Below, piece by piece: positions 37,630 to 45,284 of a DNA stretch of 64,000 nt. This DNA comes from Akkermansiaceae bacterium (lineage in GTDB: Bacteria > Verrucomicrobiota > Verrucomicrobiia > Verrucomicrobiales > Akkermansiaceae). The stretch covers positions 558,001-622,000 of the forward strand of contig CAJJBQ010000001.1 of the NCBI GenBank assembly GCA_905182405.1, in the 5' to 3' direction. Positions within the stretch are counted from its first letter, which is position 1, and the number at the start of each line of letters is the position of its first letter. The notes beneath the pieces were generated by a model. That model worked only from the letters and a program-made list of their open reading frames with translations. It searched no databases and was not told the DNA's origin. The position numbers were made by a program, and so were the translations under genes.

Positions 37630-38180
37630 CGCTTATGAAAACGATTACCTCGCTCTTTTTACCGCTTCTCCTCTTGAGTTGCCAAGAATCTGATCCATCA
37701 GCCCTGTCGAATCGCCCTCGCGACCTTTCGCCAGAGGAACGGCAAACGATTGATGCGACTCTCGCCACTCAGGTGATTGGCAAGGAATTGGCAGGGCGGA
37801 CGAGTTGGTTGAACGACGAGGGATTTTATTCCGGTTCGCTCGACAAAGCCCCGCAACGCTACCTCCTCTATTTTTCAGCAAGCTGGTGAGGCCCTTGTAA
37901 AGCGAACGCTCCCCAGTTGGTGAGCTCGTATCACGAGATGATTGCAAGTCGAGACGATGTTGAGCTGATTCATATTAGCCTCGATCATAGCGATGAGGCC
38001 GCTGAAAAATGGGCTCTGAATGAAAAATTCCCCTGGCCCACGGTGCTGAAAAGCCAAATCAGCGAAGAGTTGGCAGCTCGCACGCCTCAGACCGTGCCTT
38101 CCTATCTTCTGGTAAGTGCAGATGGCACGATCGTTGCAACAGGTAAAACGGAAGCGTTGGCAGCAATCAAGGAGGAGTGA
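37626..38180 (+). CDS. Candidate selenoprotein: thioredoxin-like lipoprotein with UxxC active site
   Basis: Read through an in-frame TGA (37887-37889), the frame gives 184 residues. It has a lipoprotein signal (LFLPLLLLSCQ), a linker, then a thioredoxin fold with the active site LYFSASW-U88-GPCKANAPQLV and later TVPSYLLVSADG, which holds the cis-Pro. In ordinary thioredoxin/TlpA-like proteins the U88 position is the nucleophilic Cys of W-C-G-P-C. Coding quality is equal on both sides of the TGA, and a bacterial SECIS-like hairpin follows it. The alternative is a TGC/TGT to TGA nonsense mutation or sequencing error. The protein would sit in the periplasm, lipid-anchored, as a thiol or peroxide reductase-type enzyme. 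ATG 37626 overlaps the regulator's stop; ATG 37635 is also possible. Confidence 0.72.
37903..37928 (+). promoter_or_regulatory. Candidate bacterial SECIS element
   Basis: Downstream of the TGA, CGA-(AC)-GCTC-C-CC-AGTT-GG-T-GAGC-TCG folds into a hairpin: CGA/TCG, a 2-nt bulge, GCTC/GAGC, a C-T mismatch, CC/GG and the loop AGTT. The loop begins 25 nt after the TGA and has G as its second base. Both fit the published bacterial SECIS rules of a 16-37 nt distance and a G among the first two loop bases. The stem lies within the coding sequence, as in bacteria. Confidence 0.65.
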
Positions 38181-38251
38181 CCTGAATTCTTAGGGATCTT
38201 TTTCCTTCCCCTCTCCCTGTGTTCACGGTTGTCTAAGCCACCTCCCATTCT

Positions 38252-39109
38252 ATGAAAAACTTAGCAAGGCTCCTGTTAATCGGCTTTATGTCGTCGATGG
38301 CGCACGCCCAGGTGACTGTTAGCTTGGCCCTTGATCGTCCCACCTACCTTGTTAATGAGCCGGTCACTGCCGTGGTCACCATCACGAACCGAAGTGGATC
38401 CGAACTTTTTCTCCACAGTGAGATGAAGGGAAAAATCGCCCGCAGTTGGCTTGAGTTCTCGATGCGGCACTCAGGAGGAGATGCTCTTCCCCGCATGAAT
38501 CACGGAGCATTTCGTGCCGCCGAGCTTGGGGCCGGTCAGACCATTTCCCGTCGTATCAATCTAAGTCAGCTCTACAGTGTGGCGAAGCAGGGCAATTTCT
38601 CGACCAATGCCCGGATTCAAATCAACAATCAGGTTTTCACCTCAAATTCGTCTCACTTCACCGTCAGTGAGGGATCGCTTTGCTTCAAGCAGCCCTTCGG
38701 CGCCCCAAAGACCAAGTTTCCTAATCGGGAATACCGTGTGATCACCTTCAATGACGGTAAGACGACCTCGATTTATGCTGCCGTGCATGAAGCAAAGACG
38801 CAACGAGCTCTGGCGACTGGGCGCATCAGCAAGATCCTTCTCTTCAAGAAACCGCAAGCGACCTTGGACAGCGCCAACAATCTCCATGTTCTCTATCTCT
38901 CAAATCCTGAAATTTTTGTGCACGCTATTGTGAATAAGAATGGGCAGCTGGCATCTACGAAATATTTTAAACGCGGCGCTAGCGGAACCCCATCTTTGGC
39001 AGCCCAACGCGATGGTAAGATCCTTGTGCAAGGGGGTATCCGCTTTGATCCCGAAAAGGAAGCCGTCGAACGCGATCGCGCTCGGAAAGTATCCGAGCGT
39101 CCCGAATAG
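38252..39109 (+). CDS. Exported hypothetical protein
   Basis: A 285-residue protein with a signal peptide cleaved near AHAQ (residue 20). The N-terminal part (VTVSLALDRPTYLVNEPVTA) is an Ig-like beta-sandwich of the kind found in intracellular-protease inhibitor (BsuPI-like) and alpha-2-macroglobulin-type domains. The rest has no recognised family. It ends in a charged tail. A short AT-rich hairpin follows. Confidence 0.6.
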   Translation: MKNLARLLLIGFMSSMAHAQVTVSLALDRPTYLVNEPVTAVVTITNRSGSELFLHSEMKGKIARSWLEFSMRHSGGDALPRMNHGAFRAAELGAGQTISRRINLSQLYSVAKQGNFSTNARIQINNQVFTSNSSHFTVSEGSLCFKQPFGAPKTKFPNREYRVITFNDGKTTSIYAAVHEAKTQRALATGRISKILLFKKPQATLDSANNLHVLYLSNPEIFVHAIVNKNGQLASTKYFKRGASGTPSLAAQRDGKILVQGGIRFDPEKEAVERDRARKVSERPE

Positions 39110-39110
39110 T

Positions 39111-39133
39111 AAACTTTTTTTGATAAAAAGTTT
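39111..39133 (+). terminator. AT-rich hairpin downstream of the exported hypothetical gene
   Basis: AAACTTTTT / AAAAAGTTT forms a 9-bp stem directly after the stop codon, followed by a T-rich stretch. It is a weak terminator. Confidence 0.45.
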
Positions 39134-39184
39134 GTATTTATTTTAATAATGTTTATAAGATCAATGATTAACAAGTAATTTTCA

Positions 39185-39790
39185 ATGAACAATCTCCTGC
39201 ACGCACTCGTCATCTTCCTAGCCCTTACCGTTCCGGCGGCGGCTTCCTTCAGAACGGTCGTGATCGACGCCGGACATGGTGGTCGTGATAATGGTGGTAG
39301 CTACGGAAAGGTCTACGAAAAATGGCTCGCACTCGACACCTCGATGCGGGTGGAGCAGAAGCTGAAGGCGAAGGGTTTCCGCACCGTAATGACTCGCCGC
39401 AGTGATCAGTTCATTTCACTTTCTGGTCGAGCCAAGATCGGAAATCGCTACGCGCACTCCATTTTTGTCTCTATCCATTACAACTTCACTTGGAAAAAGA
39501 ACGTCAGTGGTCTTGAGACCTTCTACTGCTCTCCTCAATCAAAGCCTCTCGCCGACGCAGTTCAGCGCGGAATGCTGAACCGGGTGAAGTCCGTCAACCG
39601 CGGTGTCAAATATGCCCGTTACTTCGTGATTAGCCACTCGAGGAATCCTGCGATCTTGGTCGAAGGTGGATTCGTTTCAAACTCCCGTGAGCGTGGTCGA
39701 ACTAAAGAAGGCTGGTATCGTGAGGCAATCGCCGATGGCATTGTCGACGGAATTGTCTCCTTTAAGAAGATCGCCCGCGGAAGCTGGTAA
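39185..39790 (+). CDS. N-acetylmuramoyl-L-alanine amidase (Amidase_3)
   Basis: A 201-residue exported zinc amidase that cleaves the bond between N-acetylmuramic acid and the stem peptide. A signal peptide (FLALTVPAAASF) is followed directly by VVIDAGHGGRDNGG with the first zinc His, then the KVYEKWLALD Glu, SIFVSIHYNF with the second His, and the catalytic Glu in ILVEGGFVSN. It lacks the AMIN and LysM domains of larger relatives. A methyltransferase gene follows 10 bp downstream. Confidence 0.9.
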   Translation: MNNLLHALVIFLALTVPAAASFRTVVIDAGHGGRDNGGSYGKVYEKWLALDTSMRVEQKLKAKGFRTVMTRRSDQFISLSGRAKIGNRYAHSIFVSIHYNFTWKKNVSGLETFYCSPQSKPLADAVQRGMLNRVKSVNRGVKYARYFVISHSRNPAILVEGGFVSNSRERGRTKEGWYREAIADGIVDGIVSFKKIARGSW

Positions 39791-39800
39791 ACAATTTCAG

Positions 39801-40394
39801 ATGTCTTCCGTCGATTGGGACGCGCGTTACCGCGACGGAGAGACGCCTTGGGAAAAGGGAATGGCCCATCCGGCCCTTCCTTTTTTTGTGTCCAGTCACC
39901 CCGGGATTTTTGAAAAAAAACCAAGGGTCTTTCACCCCGGCTGCGGCTTTGGACACGATGCTGCCATTCTTGTACCGCACTGCGAGGAGCTGACGGCCCT
40001 CGATCTTGCTGCGGCACCCTTGGAGGCGGCGAAAGACCTTTATCCGACGGAGAGCATCCGTTGGGAGGTGGGCGATCTTTTCGCATGGGATGAACCCGAG
40101 AAATACGACCTCGTGTGGGAGCACACCTGCTTTTGTGCCATCCCGCTCGAATTTCGGACCAAATATGTCAAAGCGGTTCATCGCCTTCTCAAACCCGGTG
40201 GCCATCTCGCTGGAATCTTTTTCTTAAATCCGGATCACGCTCTCGAAGAAGGCCCGCCTTTCGGCGTCACTCGCGATGAGCTGAATGGATTTTTCGGTAA
40301 CGGCTTCGAGCTCCTCGAAGATCACCCCAAGCCCGAGACCTATGAGGGACGGGAAAATCGTGAGACACTCATGGTCTGGCGGAAGCGATCGTAA
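39801..40394 (+). CDS. TPMT family (thiopurine/thiol) methyltransferase
   Basis: A 197-residue SAM-dependent methyltransferase. The start is ATG 39801 (MSSVDWDARYRDGETPWEKG), because DWDARYRxGxTPWDxG is the family's characteristic N-terminus. SAM motif I is VFHPGCGFGHDA, and a WEHTCFCAIPLEFR block follows. The family methylates thiols, selenols or halides in bacteria. The role here is unknown, but selenium or sulfur methylation would be consistent with the Sec gene 1.6 kb upstream; that link is inferred. Confidence 0.85.
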   Translation: MSSVDWDARYRDGETPWEKGMAHPALPFFVSSHPGIFEKKPRVFHPGCGFGHDAAILVPHCEELTALDLAAAPLEAAKDLYPTESIRWEVGDLFAWDEPEKYDLVWEHTCFCAIPLEFRTKYVKAVHRLLKPGGHLAGIFFLNPDHALEEGPPFGVTRDELNGFFGNGFELLEDHPKPETYEGRENRETLMVWRKRS

Positions 40395-40538
40395 CTTTTT
40401 CCATGACTCGTAAAGAGCTTGCTGCCGGAATCAAGTTCTACGAGCAGGGCAAGTGAAAATCTGAATGGCCTCTTTTCGTGGCTCATTCGTAATGAGATAT
40501 TTTCAGAGAGAGCGGATCCGCAGGTGGAAGCTTATTTT

Positions 40539-41180
40539 CTAGCTCAGCGCACCTAAATCGGCCTGGACGGTGATCTTGGGATTGGCACTCGGGTTTTCCA
40601 CAAGGTTGGTGCCTTTTCCCAGGAGCTGGAGGGCGGAGACTTCATCGGTGATTTGGGCGTCACCTTGGCCGACGTTTTGGTAGGCTTGGAGGATGAGACC
40701 TTTGGAGAAAATTTGCGGGGTCTCCATGATCCAGAGGTCGTCGCGGGAGACGGACCCGGTGGTGACGCCTGCGGGGGTGGCGCGCTTAAGGGTCTCGGTG
40801 ATGCGGCGGGCGAGGGCGGCTGCACCGGTGTTCTTGGCAGCCGCGAAGGTGGCGCGTATGCTTGCGGAAGAGACAAGGGGGCGGGCGCCATCGTGGATGG
40901 CGACGTGGGTGATGTCGTCGTTGAGAGCGGCGAGTCCGGCGGCGACGGAGTCGGAGCGCTCGGTGCCGCCATCGACGCGGATCATCTTTCTTCCAAGGTC
41001 GCTGAGCCAGGCGAAGCGCTCGGTGGGAGTGACGACGATGACTTGAGAGACTTCGGCGAGGGATGAAAAGGCGCGGACACTGTGCCAAAGGACGGGCTTG
41101 CCATCGAACTCGGCAGCGAGCTTATCAAAGCCCATGCGACGGGAGGACCCGGAGGCAACGATGATGGCGGCGTAGCTCAT
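40539..41180 (-). CDS. ispD: 2-C-methyl-D-erythritol 4-phosphate cytidylyltransferase
   Basis: A 213-residue enzyme of the non-mevalonate isoprenoid pathway, transferring CMP to methylerythritol phosphate. The nucleotide-binding N-terminus IIVASGSSRRMGFDK, the IHDGARPLV motif and the PQIFSKGLILQAY block are present. Length and motif order match the family. The ORF lies 40 bp downstream of yqeY on the same strand. Confidence 0.94.
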   Translation of the reverse strand: MSYAAIIVASGSSRRMGFDKLAAEFDGKPVLWHSVRAFSSLAEVSQVIVVTPTERFAWLSDLGRKMIRVDGGTERSDSVAAGLAALNDDITHVAIHDGARPLVSSASIRATFAAAKNTGAAALARRITETLKRATPAGVTTGSVSRDDLWIMETPQIFSKGLILQAYQNVGQGDAQITDEVSALQLLGKGTNLVENPSANPKITVQADLGALS

Positions 41181-41220
41181 CCTTAAGAGAAAATGACTAA
41201 AAACTGTGAACGGCTAACTT

Positions 41221-41676
41221 TTAGGAAAGATGTTTCATGACCTCTTGGGAGAGGGTTTTCCCATCGGCTTGGCCGGCTACTTTTTCTTGCACGATCTTCA
41301 TGACCTTGCCCATGTCGGCGCGGGAGGTGGCTCCGGTCTCGGCCACGGCGGCTGACACAATGGCGGAGATCTCATCGGCTCCGAGGGCGGCGGGAAGGTA
41401 TTTTTCGAGGACGGCAACTTCGGCTTTTTCGTTATCAGCGAGTTCTTGGCGGTCGGCTTTTTCGAACTGCTCGATGGAGTCCTGTCGCTGTTTGATCTGC
41501 TTACGCACGAGAGCGAGGGTGTCGGCCTCGGAGGCGACGTTGTCTTTGTGCCCGGATTCGATGGCAGCGTTCGTGATGGCCGTCTTGAGAGCCCGGAGAG
41601 TGGTGAGGACTACGGTGTTCTTGGCCTTCATGGCGCCTTTAATATCGGACATTAGTTGGGAGGAAAAATCGTTCAT
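41221..41676 (-). CDS. GatB/YqeY domain protein
   Basis: A 151-residue protein made only of the YqeY domain, related to the tail of the GatB amidotransferase subunit. Typical blocks are MKAKNTVVLTTLRALKTAI, QRQDSIEQFEKADR and EKYLPAALGADEI. It is small, helical and cytoplasmic, and thought to relate to tRNA-dependent amidation. Located upstream of ispD in the same direction. Confidence 0.9.
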   Translation of the reverse strand: MNDFSSQLMSDIKGAMKAKNTVVLTTLRALKTAITNAAIESGHKDNVASEADTLALVRKQIKQRQDSIEQFEKADRQELADNEKAEVAVLEKYLPAALGADEISAIVSAAVAETGATSRADMGKVMKIVQEKVAGQADGKTLSQEVMKHLS

Positions 41677-41768
41677 GGATGAGTTGTCACCTCAGAAGAG
41701 ACGCGAGGCAAGGGGGGAATCATTTTTCCACAGCTTGCAGGAGGAGCGTGGTGTGGTAAAGGACGGGC

Positions 41769-42284
41769 GTGAGCAAGAAGCGCATCGCTGGTCCCCTGTA
41801 TCTCTGTTTTATCGGATTAGCGGTCTTGCTCATGGGCGCTCTCTTTATGGGGTTGCTGTGGAAGTCCTATGTCGGCGCCAAGGAAACGAGAGCTTGGCCG
41901 GTGGTCGAGGGGGTAGTTCTGGAAGCCTCGGTAGCAGAGAGAAAGCTGGGTCCGCAGATTCCGCAGGAGTATTCCATGGGGCTGAGTTATTCCTATGACT
42001 TTGAGGGGCAGCCTTACCAAGGAGATCATTTAACGCGGCGAGAGAACCCTTGGTATAAAGATAGGGAGCGTGTCGAAGTCGGTTTGAAGGAATTCTCGAT
42101 GGGAACCCGGGTGGAGGTTTTTGTGAATCCGGAAGAACCTAAGGAGGCGGTAATAAAGCACGAATCGAAAGCAGGCGGTTATTCGATTTGGTTTCCGGGC
42201 CTTTTTGTCGTGGCGGGCTTGGGAATTATCTTGAGCGCCCTGCGGAAGATCCTTTCGGAAGTCGAGAAAGGAATCGCGTCTTGA
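41769..42284 (+). CDS. DUF3592 membrane protein
   Basis: A 171-residue protein with one transmembrane segment near each end (LYLCFIGLAVLLMGALFMGL and LFVVAGLGIILSAL) and a soluble beta-rich domain between, containing ARAWPVVEG-like KETRAWPVVEGVV, SYSYDFEGQPYQG and VFVNPEEPKEAV. These are the signatures of DUF3592. Its start is GTG 41769. Function unknown. Confidence 0.8.
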   Translation: MSKKRIAGPLYLCFIGLAVLLMGALFMGLLWKSYVGAKETRAWPVVEGVVLEASVAERKLGPQIPQEYSMGLSYSYDFEGQPYQGDHLTRRENPWYKDRERVEVGLKEFSMGTRVEVFVNPEEPKEAVIKHESKAGGYSIWFPGLFVVAGLGIILSALRKILSEVEKGIAS

Positions 42285-42318
42285 TTCGGGAAGGAGTTTG
42301 GCGGAATATTCCTTTTAA

Positions 42319-43020
42319 ATGAAAGTATATTTGCGGACTTTGGCAACATGGCTTGGATGTATGGCAACTTTGGCCGCTATAGTGCCGGACCATCAATTAT
42401 CGGAGTGGAGCGTGGGAAAAACGCTTTACGGAAAAGAGGCCAAGCTGGAAGAGCTGGGCGGACAAGGGGTCGTCATTTCTTTCTGGAGCGCGAGCGCGAA
42501 AGACGGGGCCAAAAGCCTTGCGCTTCTGGGGAAGATCAATCGGAGCTACCAAAGTCGTGGCTTGGTCGTGATTGCGGCGGAAATGCAGAATCTCGAAAAA
42601 GTGGAAGTGGATCGAGTTCTGGGTGGAAATGATGCTGGGTTGACGATTACTCAGGGAGGGCGTGGGCCGATTGGGATTTCGGATCTGCCTCATAGCTTTA
42701 TTTTCGATTCCATGGGGACGCTGATTTTTAGCGGGCTTCCTGATGATGCTGGATTTGAAACTGCGGTGAAGAAGGCGCTCGTGAATGCGCGTCGCCCTTC
42801 GGTGTCAACGAAGTCGAATCCAGGAGAGAAAAAGAAAGCGGATCTGATTCCCCAGCGCAAGTGGGTGAACAGCGAGGGGAAGGATGTCGTCGCTGCCGTG
42901 ATTGCGATTAAGAAAGGATATATTTTATTTCGTAAAGAGAATGGAGATGAGATGAGCTATCCGATCAATAAGCTCTCCAAGGAGGATCAAAAATTGGTTC
43001 GAAGGATTCCAGCCCAATAA
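42319..43020 (+). CDS. Thioredoxin-fold protein without CxxC, fused to an SHD1-like domain
   Basis: A 233-residue protein with a weak signal sequence. The thioredoxin/TlpA-type fold is visible in VVISFWSASAKDG, GLVVIAAEM and LPHSFIFDSMG, but the position of the active-site CxxC is SASAKDGAK, with no cysteine. A C-terminal SHD1-like module (KWVNSEGKDVVAAVIAIKKG, then LSKEDQKLVRR) follows after a basic linker. SHD1 domains are common in planctomycetal and verrucomicrobial proteins and bind proteins. It is therefore likely a binding protein instead of an oxidoreductase. Confidence 0.7.
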   Translation: MKVYLRTLATWLGCMATLAAIVPDHQLSEWSVGKTLYGKEAKLEELGGQGVVISFWSASAKDGAKSLALLGKINRSYQSRGLVVIAAEMQNLEKVEVDRVLGGNDAGLTITQGGRGPIGISDLPHSFIFDSMGTLIFSGLPDDAGFETAVKKALVNARRPSVSTKSNPGEKKKADLIPQRKWVNSEGKDVVAAVIAIKKGYILFRKENGDEMSYPINKLSKEDQKLVRRIPAQ

Positions 43021-43027
43021 GAGATCA

Positions 43028-43162
43028 GGGGAATTCTTAAATTTCTCGCGTTTGGCCAGTGAAGGTTCCAAGTCCGATTGGCGAGATGGCGAGGCGGGAT
43101 TCAACGTCCCTCCTTTGCCGGTTAACGTGGGACGCAAGTTCTACCGCTTGGTGTCGAACTAG
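43028..43162 (+). pseudogene. C-terminal remnant of an extracellular protein
   Basis: A 44-codon frame without a start reads FLNFSRLASEGSKSDWRDGE, then FNVPPLPVNVGRKFYRLVSN before TAG 43160-43162. The ending FYRL(V/K) is frequent at the C-terminus of large secreted verrucomicrobial proteins. Only the tail is left. Confidence 0.35.
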
Positions 43163-43168
43163 CGTTGG

Positions 43169-43441
43169 TTACTTGATCGAGAATCCACGGCAGTTCTCGA
43201 GCGGGGGGATTTCGCTCGCGGAGAATTCGCGGATGTGACTGGCAAGTTCTGATTCTTCCACAATCTCATTGATGAAATCATCTATTTCCTCGCCCTCGCC
43301 CATGATCTGAAGCGCGACGGTTCCGTCGGTGAGATTACGAATCCAGCCAATGACATCAAACCCAAGAGCGAGTTGTTTGGTGACGTAGCGAAATCCAACG
43401 CCTTGGACTCTCCCTGTGAAGATAACTTCTTTAGCGGTCAT
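43169..43441 (-). CDS. acyP: Acylphosphatase
   Basis: A 90-residue cytoplasmic acylphosphatase. The catalytic signatures GRVQGVGFRYVTK (Arg) and WIRNLTDGTVALQIMGE (Asn) are intact. It hydrolyses carboxyl phosphates such as acetyl- or bisphosphoglycerate. It overlaps the stop of the preceding gene by about 11 bp, so it is part of a three-gene operon. Confidence 0.93.
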   Translation of the reverse strand: MTAKEVIFTGRVQGVGFRYVTKQLALGFDVIGWIRNLTDGTVALQIMGEGEEIDDFINEIVEESELASHIREFSASEIPPLENCRGFSIK

Positions 43442-44621
43442 TTTTTAAAGAAATCGAGATGTCGATGTGAGAGCCGTCGACATTGATGCTCCGGCCTTCT
43501 ACTTCGATTTGCTGGAGCCCCCGAGCAAAGGTCTGTGCCAGTTCGGGGGTGGCCATCGTCACTTGCCAGTTGAGTTTGGACACGTCGATTTGATAGCGAT
43601 CTCCCCGCCAAGCTTGTGCGAGCTCATCAGCGGCTTCGTTACCGAGATATGGGTCGAAGAGGAGTCTGATTCCCAGTGCGCCCAGCAGTTGGATTGGCTC
43701 TTTGGTTTCGGATGGTTTGATGGGCTCCAAGTGGGGATAGAGGATTTTAAATGTGCTCAGGGGAGGAGTTCGAAAAATGGAGAGGTAAGCGTCCCGGGAT
43801 TCGAGGTAGGCTTTTTTGGCGTAATCGGCTCCTTCTAGATGGGGAAAGTTCGCCACCCCTTGGATGCTAGGGGAGAGCTGTAGTAGAAGTGTCTCCCGAT
43901 CATCGCTTTTGTCTTCCCAGTCGACTTGCTCTGCGGCAGCTCGCCTTCGCAGGTAGCGTGATTGAACCCCGGAGGCCGCACCGCGATGGATCGCAAGCCA
44001 GGCCCGCGCTTCGTCAGTGGATTTCCAGCTCTCAGGGAAAGGATGGTTTTGGATTTGGAGCTGGCGGGCCAGTTGATGCACCAGAGCGCCTGAATCAGGG
44101 ATACTCAAGGGATCGAAATCCTCGGGCAGGAGGATTTCGCCGCTGCGTAAATCAAAGAGCCCCCGTGTGCCGCTTGTTTCGATGGCGATCCACTGGGCGC
44201 GCAGGATGTCATTTGGAGGAAGAAGCCCGATGGTGGTCCAAGCGTGCTGCTCTTCTTCGACGCCATCTTTTCCAAAGAGGAGTTCGAGATTTCGTTCGGC
44301 AGCGTTCCGAAAGATATCAGGAGAGGCCAGTTTGGCGATCGGGGCCTTTGGGAAGACCATACCACTGTCCTTTTCAACAAAGGCGATTAGATCCTCGGGA
44401 ATCGCGAGAGATCCTTGAGCAAGAAGAGATCGAATCTGAGCGAGCTCGTCGCGAGTCTCATCAAGCTCGCGCGTTAGTTCTGCGTTCTGTGATCGTAGCT
44501 CGCCTGATGATTCTCCGTGATCGCTGGAGATGGCTGCTTTCTTCCAATACTTTCCATAGAGCCATCCCCCAGCTAGAAGGCCGGAACAGAGGAGCACTTG
44601 AAAAACTCTCTCAGCACTCAT
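43431..44621 (-). CDS. Membrane-anchored hypothetical protein resembling an inactive zinc metalloprotease
   Basis: A 396-residue protein with an N-terminal membrane anchor (VFQVLLCSGLLAGGWLYG), a coiled coil at about 38-70 and a globular remainder. The segment ALVHQLARQLQIQNHPFPES, followed by LAIHRGAASGVQSRYL, parallels the VHELTHALQDQHF..EGxA..Y core of certain bacterial zinc metalloproteases, but HExxH is replaced by HQLAR, so metal binding is unlikely. It is co-transcribed with the next gene up (6 bp gap) and acyP downstream. Function unknown. Confidence 0.6.
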   Translation of the reverse strand: MSAERVFQVLLCSGLLAGGWLYGKYWKKAAISSDHGESSGELRSQNAELTRELDETRDELAQIRSLLAQGSLAIPEDLIAFVEKDSGMVFPKAPIAKLASPDIFRNAAERNLELLFGKDGVEEEQHAWTTIGLLPPNDILRAQWIAIETSGTRGLFDLRSGEILLPEDFDPLSIPDSGALVHQLARQLQIQNHPFPESWKSTDEARAWLAIHRGAASGVQSRYLRRRAAAEQVDWEDKSDDRETLLLQLSPSIQGVANFPHLEGADYAKKAYLESRDAYLSIFRTPPLSTFKILYPHLEPIKPSETKEPIQLLGALGIRLLFDPYLGNEAADELAQAWRGDRYQIDVSKLNWQVTMATPELAQTFARGLQQIEVEGRSINVDGSHIDISISLKNDR

Positions 44622-44627
44622 GAAGGA

Positions 44628-45245
44628 TTAACGATTCGCCTTTTCCTGAGCCTTCTTCTTTTCCTCATCGAAAGGATTGTCAGGGCGGAAGGACTTCGAG
44701 GGGTCAAACTTCTCTTCGTTATAGAGGTCGGCGTCCTTTGGGTTCTTGTTGGGGAAGACGTCCTCCGCCATTTGCCCCTTTTTCGCGACAAGTGAGATTG
44801 CTTTGCTTTGATTCCCATCTTCATCGTAGAAGTAGTAGATTCGGCGAACAGGGCGCTCCACCATCTTGCCATCAGCTGTAGCAATCTCAAACTTTACGCG
44901 GGTTTCATACATATCCTCCGCGACGAGGTAGCCTGTCACCTTGTGATATCCATAATTCACGCGGAAGAGCATCACTCCTTGGCCGTCGTAGATTCGACCA
45001 GCAGTGAGGAAACCACGATCATTCCGGTAGTAAACCGCGGTCATCGTGATGTTGTTGTCCTTATCCTTGGTGGTTTTGGTGAGCGTCTTGTCGTCGGGTC
45101 GCCTTTTAAAGACGACATGAGATCCATCAAAGCTATTTCTCTTAATGCGGACGTGAGCGCCCTTGGACTCCCAGAGGTCCTCGTCCCTTGAAAAGGAGGG
45201 AGAAATGAACAAGCTAAAGGCAAGTAAGGTGAGAGCTTTTTTCAT
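44628..45245 (-). CDS. Exported hypothetical protein
   Basis: About 205 residues from ATG 45245 with a signal peptide (MKKALTLLAFSLFISPSFS). The mature part is beta-rich with repeated short strands of the form VYYRNDRGFL, RIYDGQGVMLFRVNYG, RRIYYFYDEDGNQ, like a small YD-type repeat, and ends in a charged tail (FDEEKKKAQEK). The family is not recognised. It heads the operon with the metalloprotease-like gene and acyP, and is divergent from folP. Confidence 0.6.
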   Translation of the reverse strand: MKKALTLLAFSLFISPSFSRDEDLWESKGAHVRIKRNSFDGSHVVFKRRPDDKTLTKTTKDKDNNITMTAVYYRNDRGFLTAGRIYDGQGVMLFRVNYGYHKVTGYLVAEDMYETRVKFEIATADGKMVERPVRRIYYFYDEDGNQSKAISLVAKKGQMAEDVFPNKNPKDADLYNEEKFDPSKSFRPDNPFDEEKKKAQEKANR

Positions 45246-45284
45246 TGTGGTAGGAACGATGTGGTTGACACTCTGTGAAATCGA

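Noticed and set aside
40403..40456. A 17-codon frame MTRKELAAGIKFYEQGK
   Set aside because: It looks like the start of a gene but is closed at once by TGA and has no continuation in other frames; too short to support.
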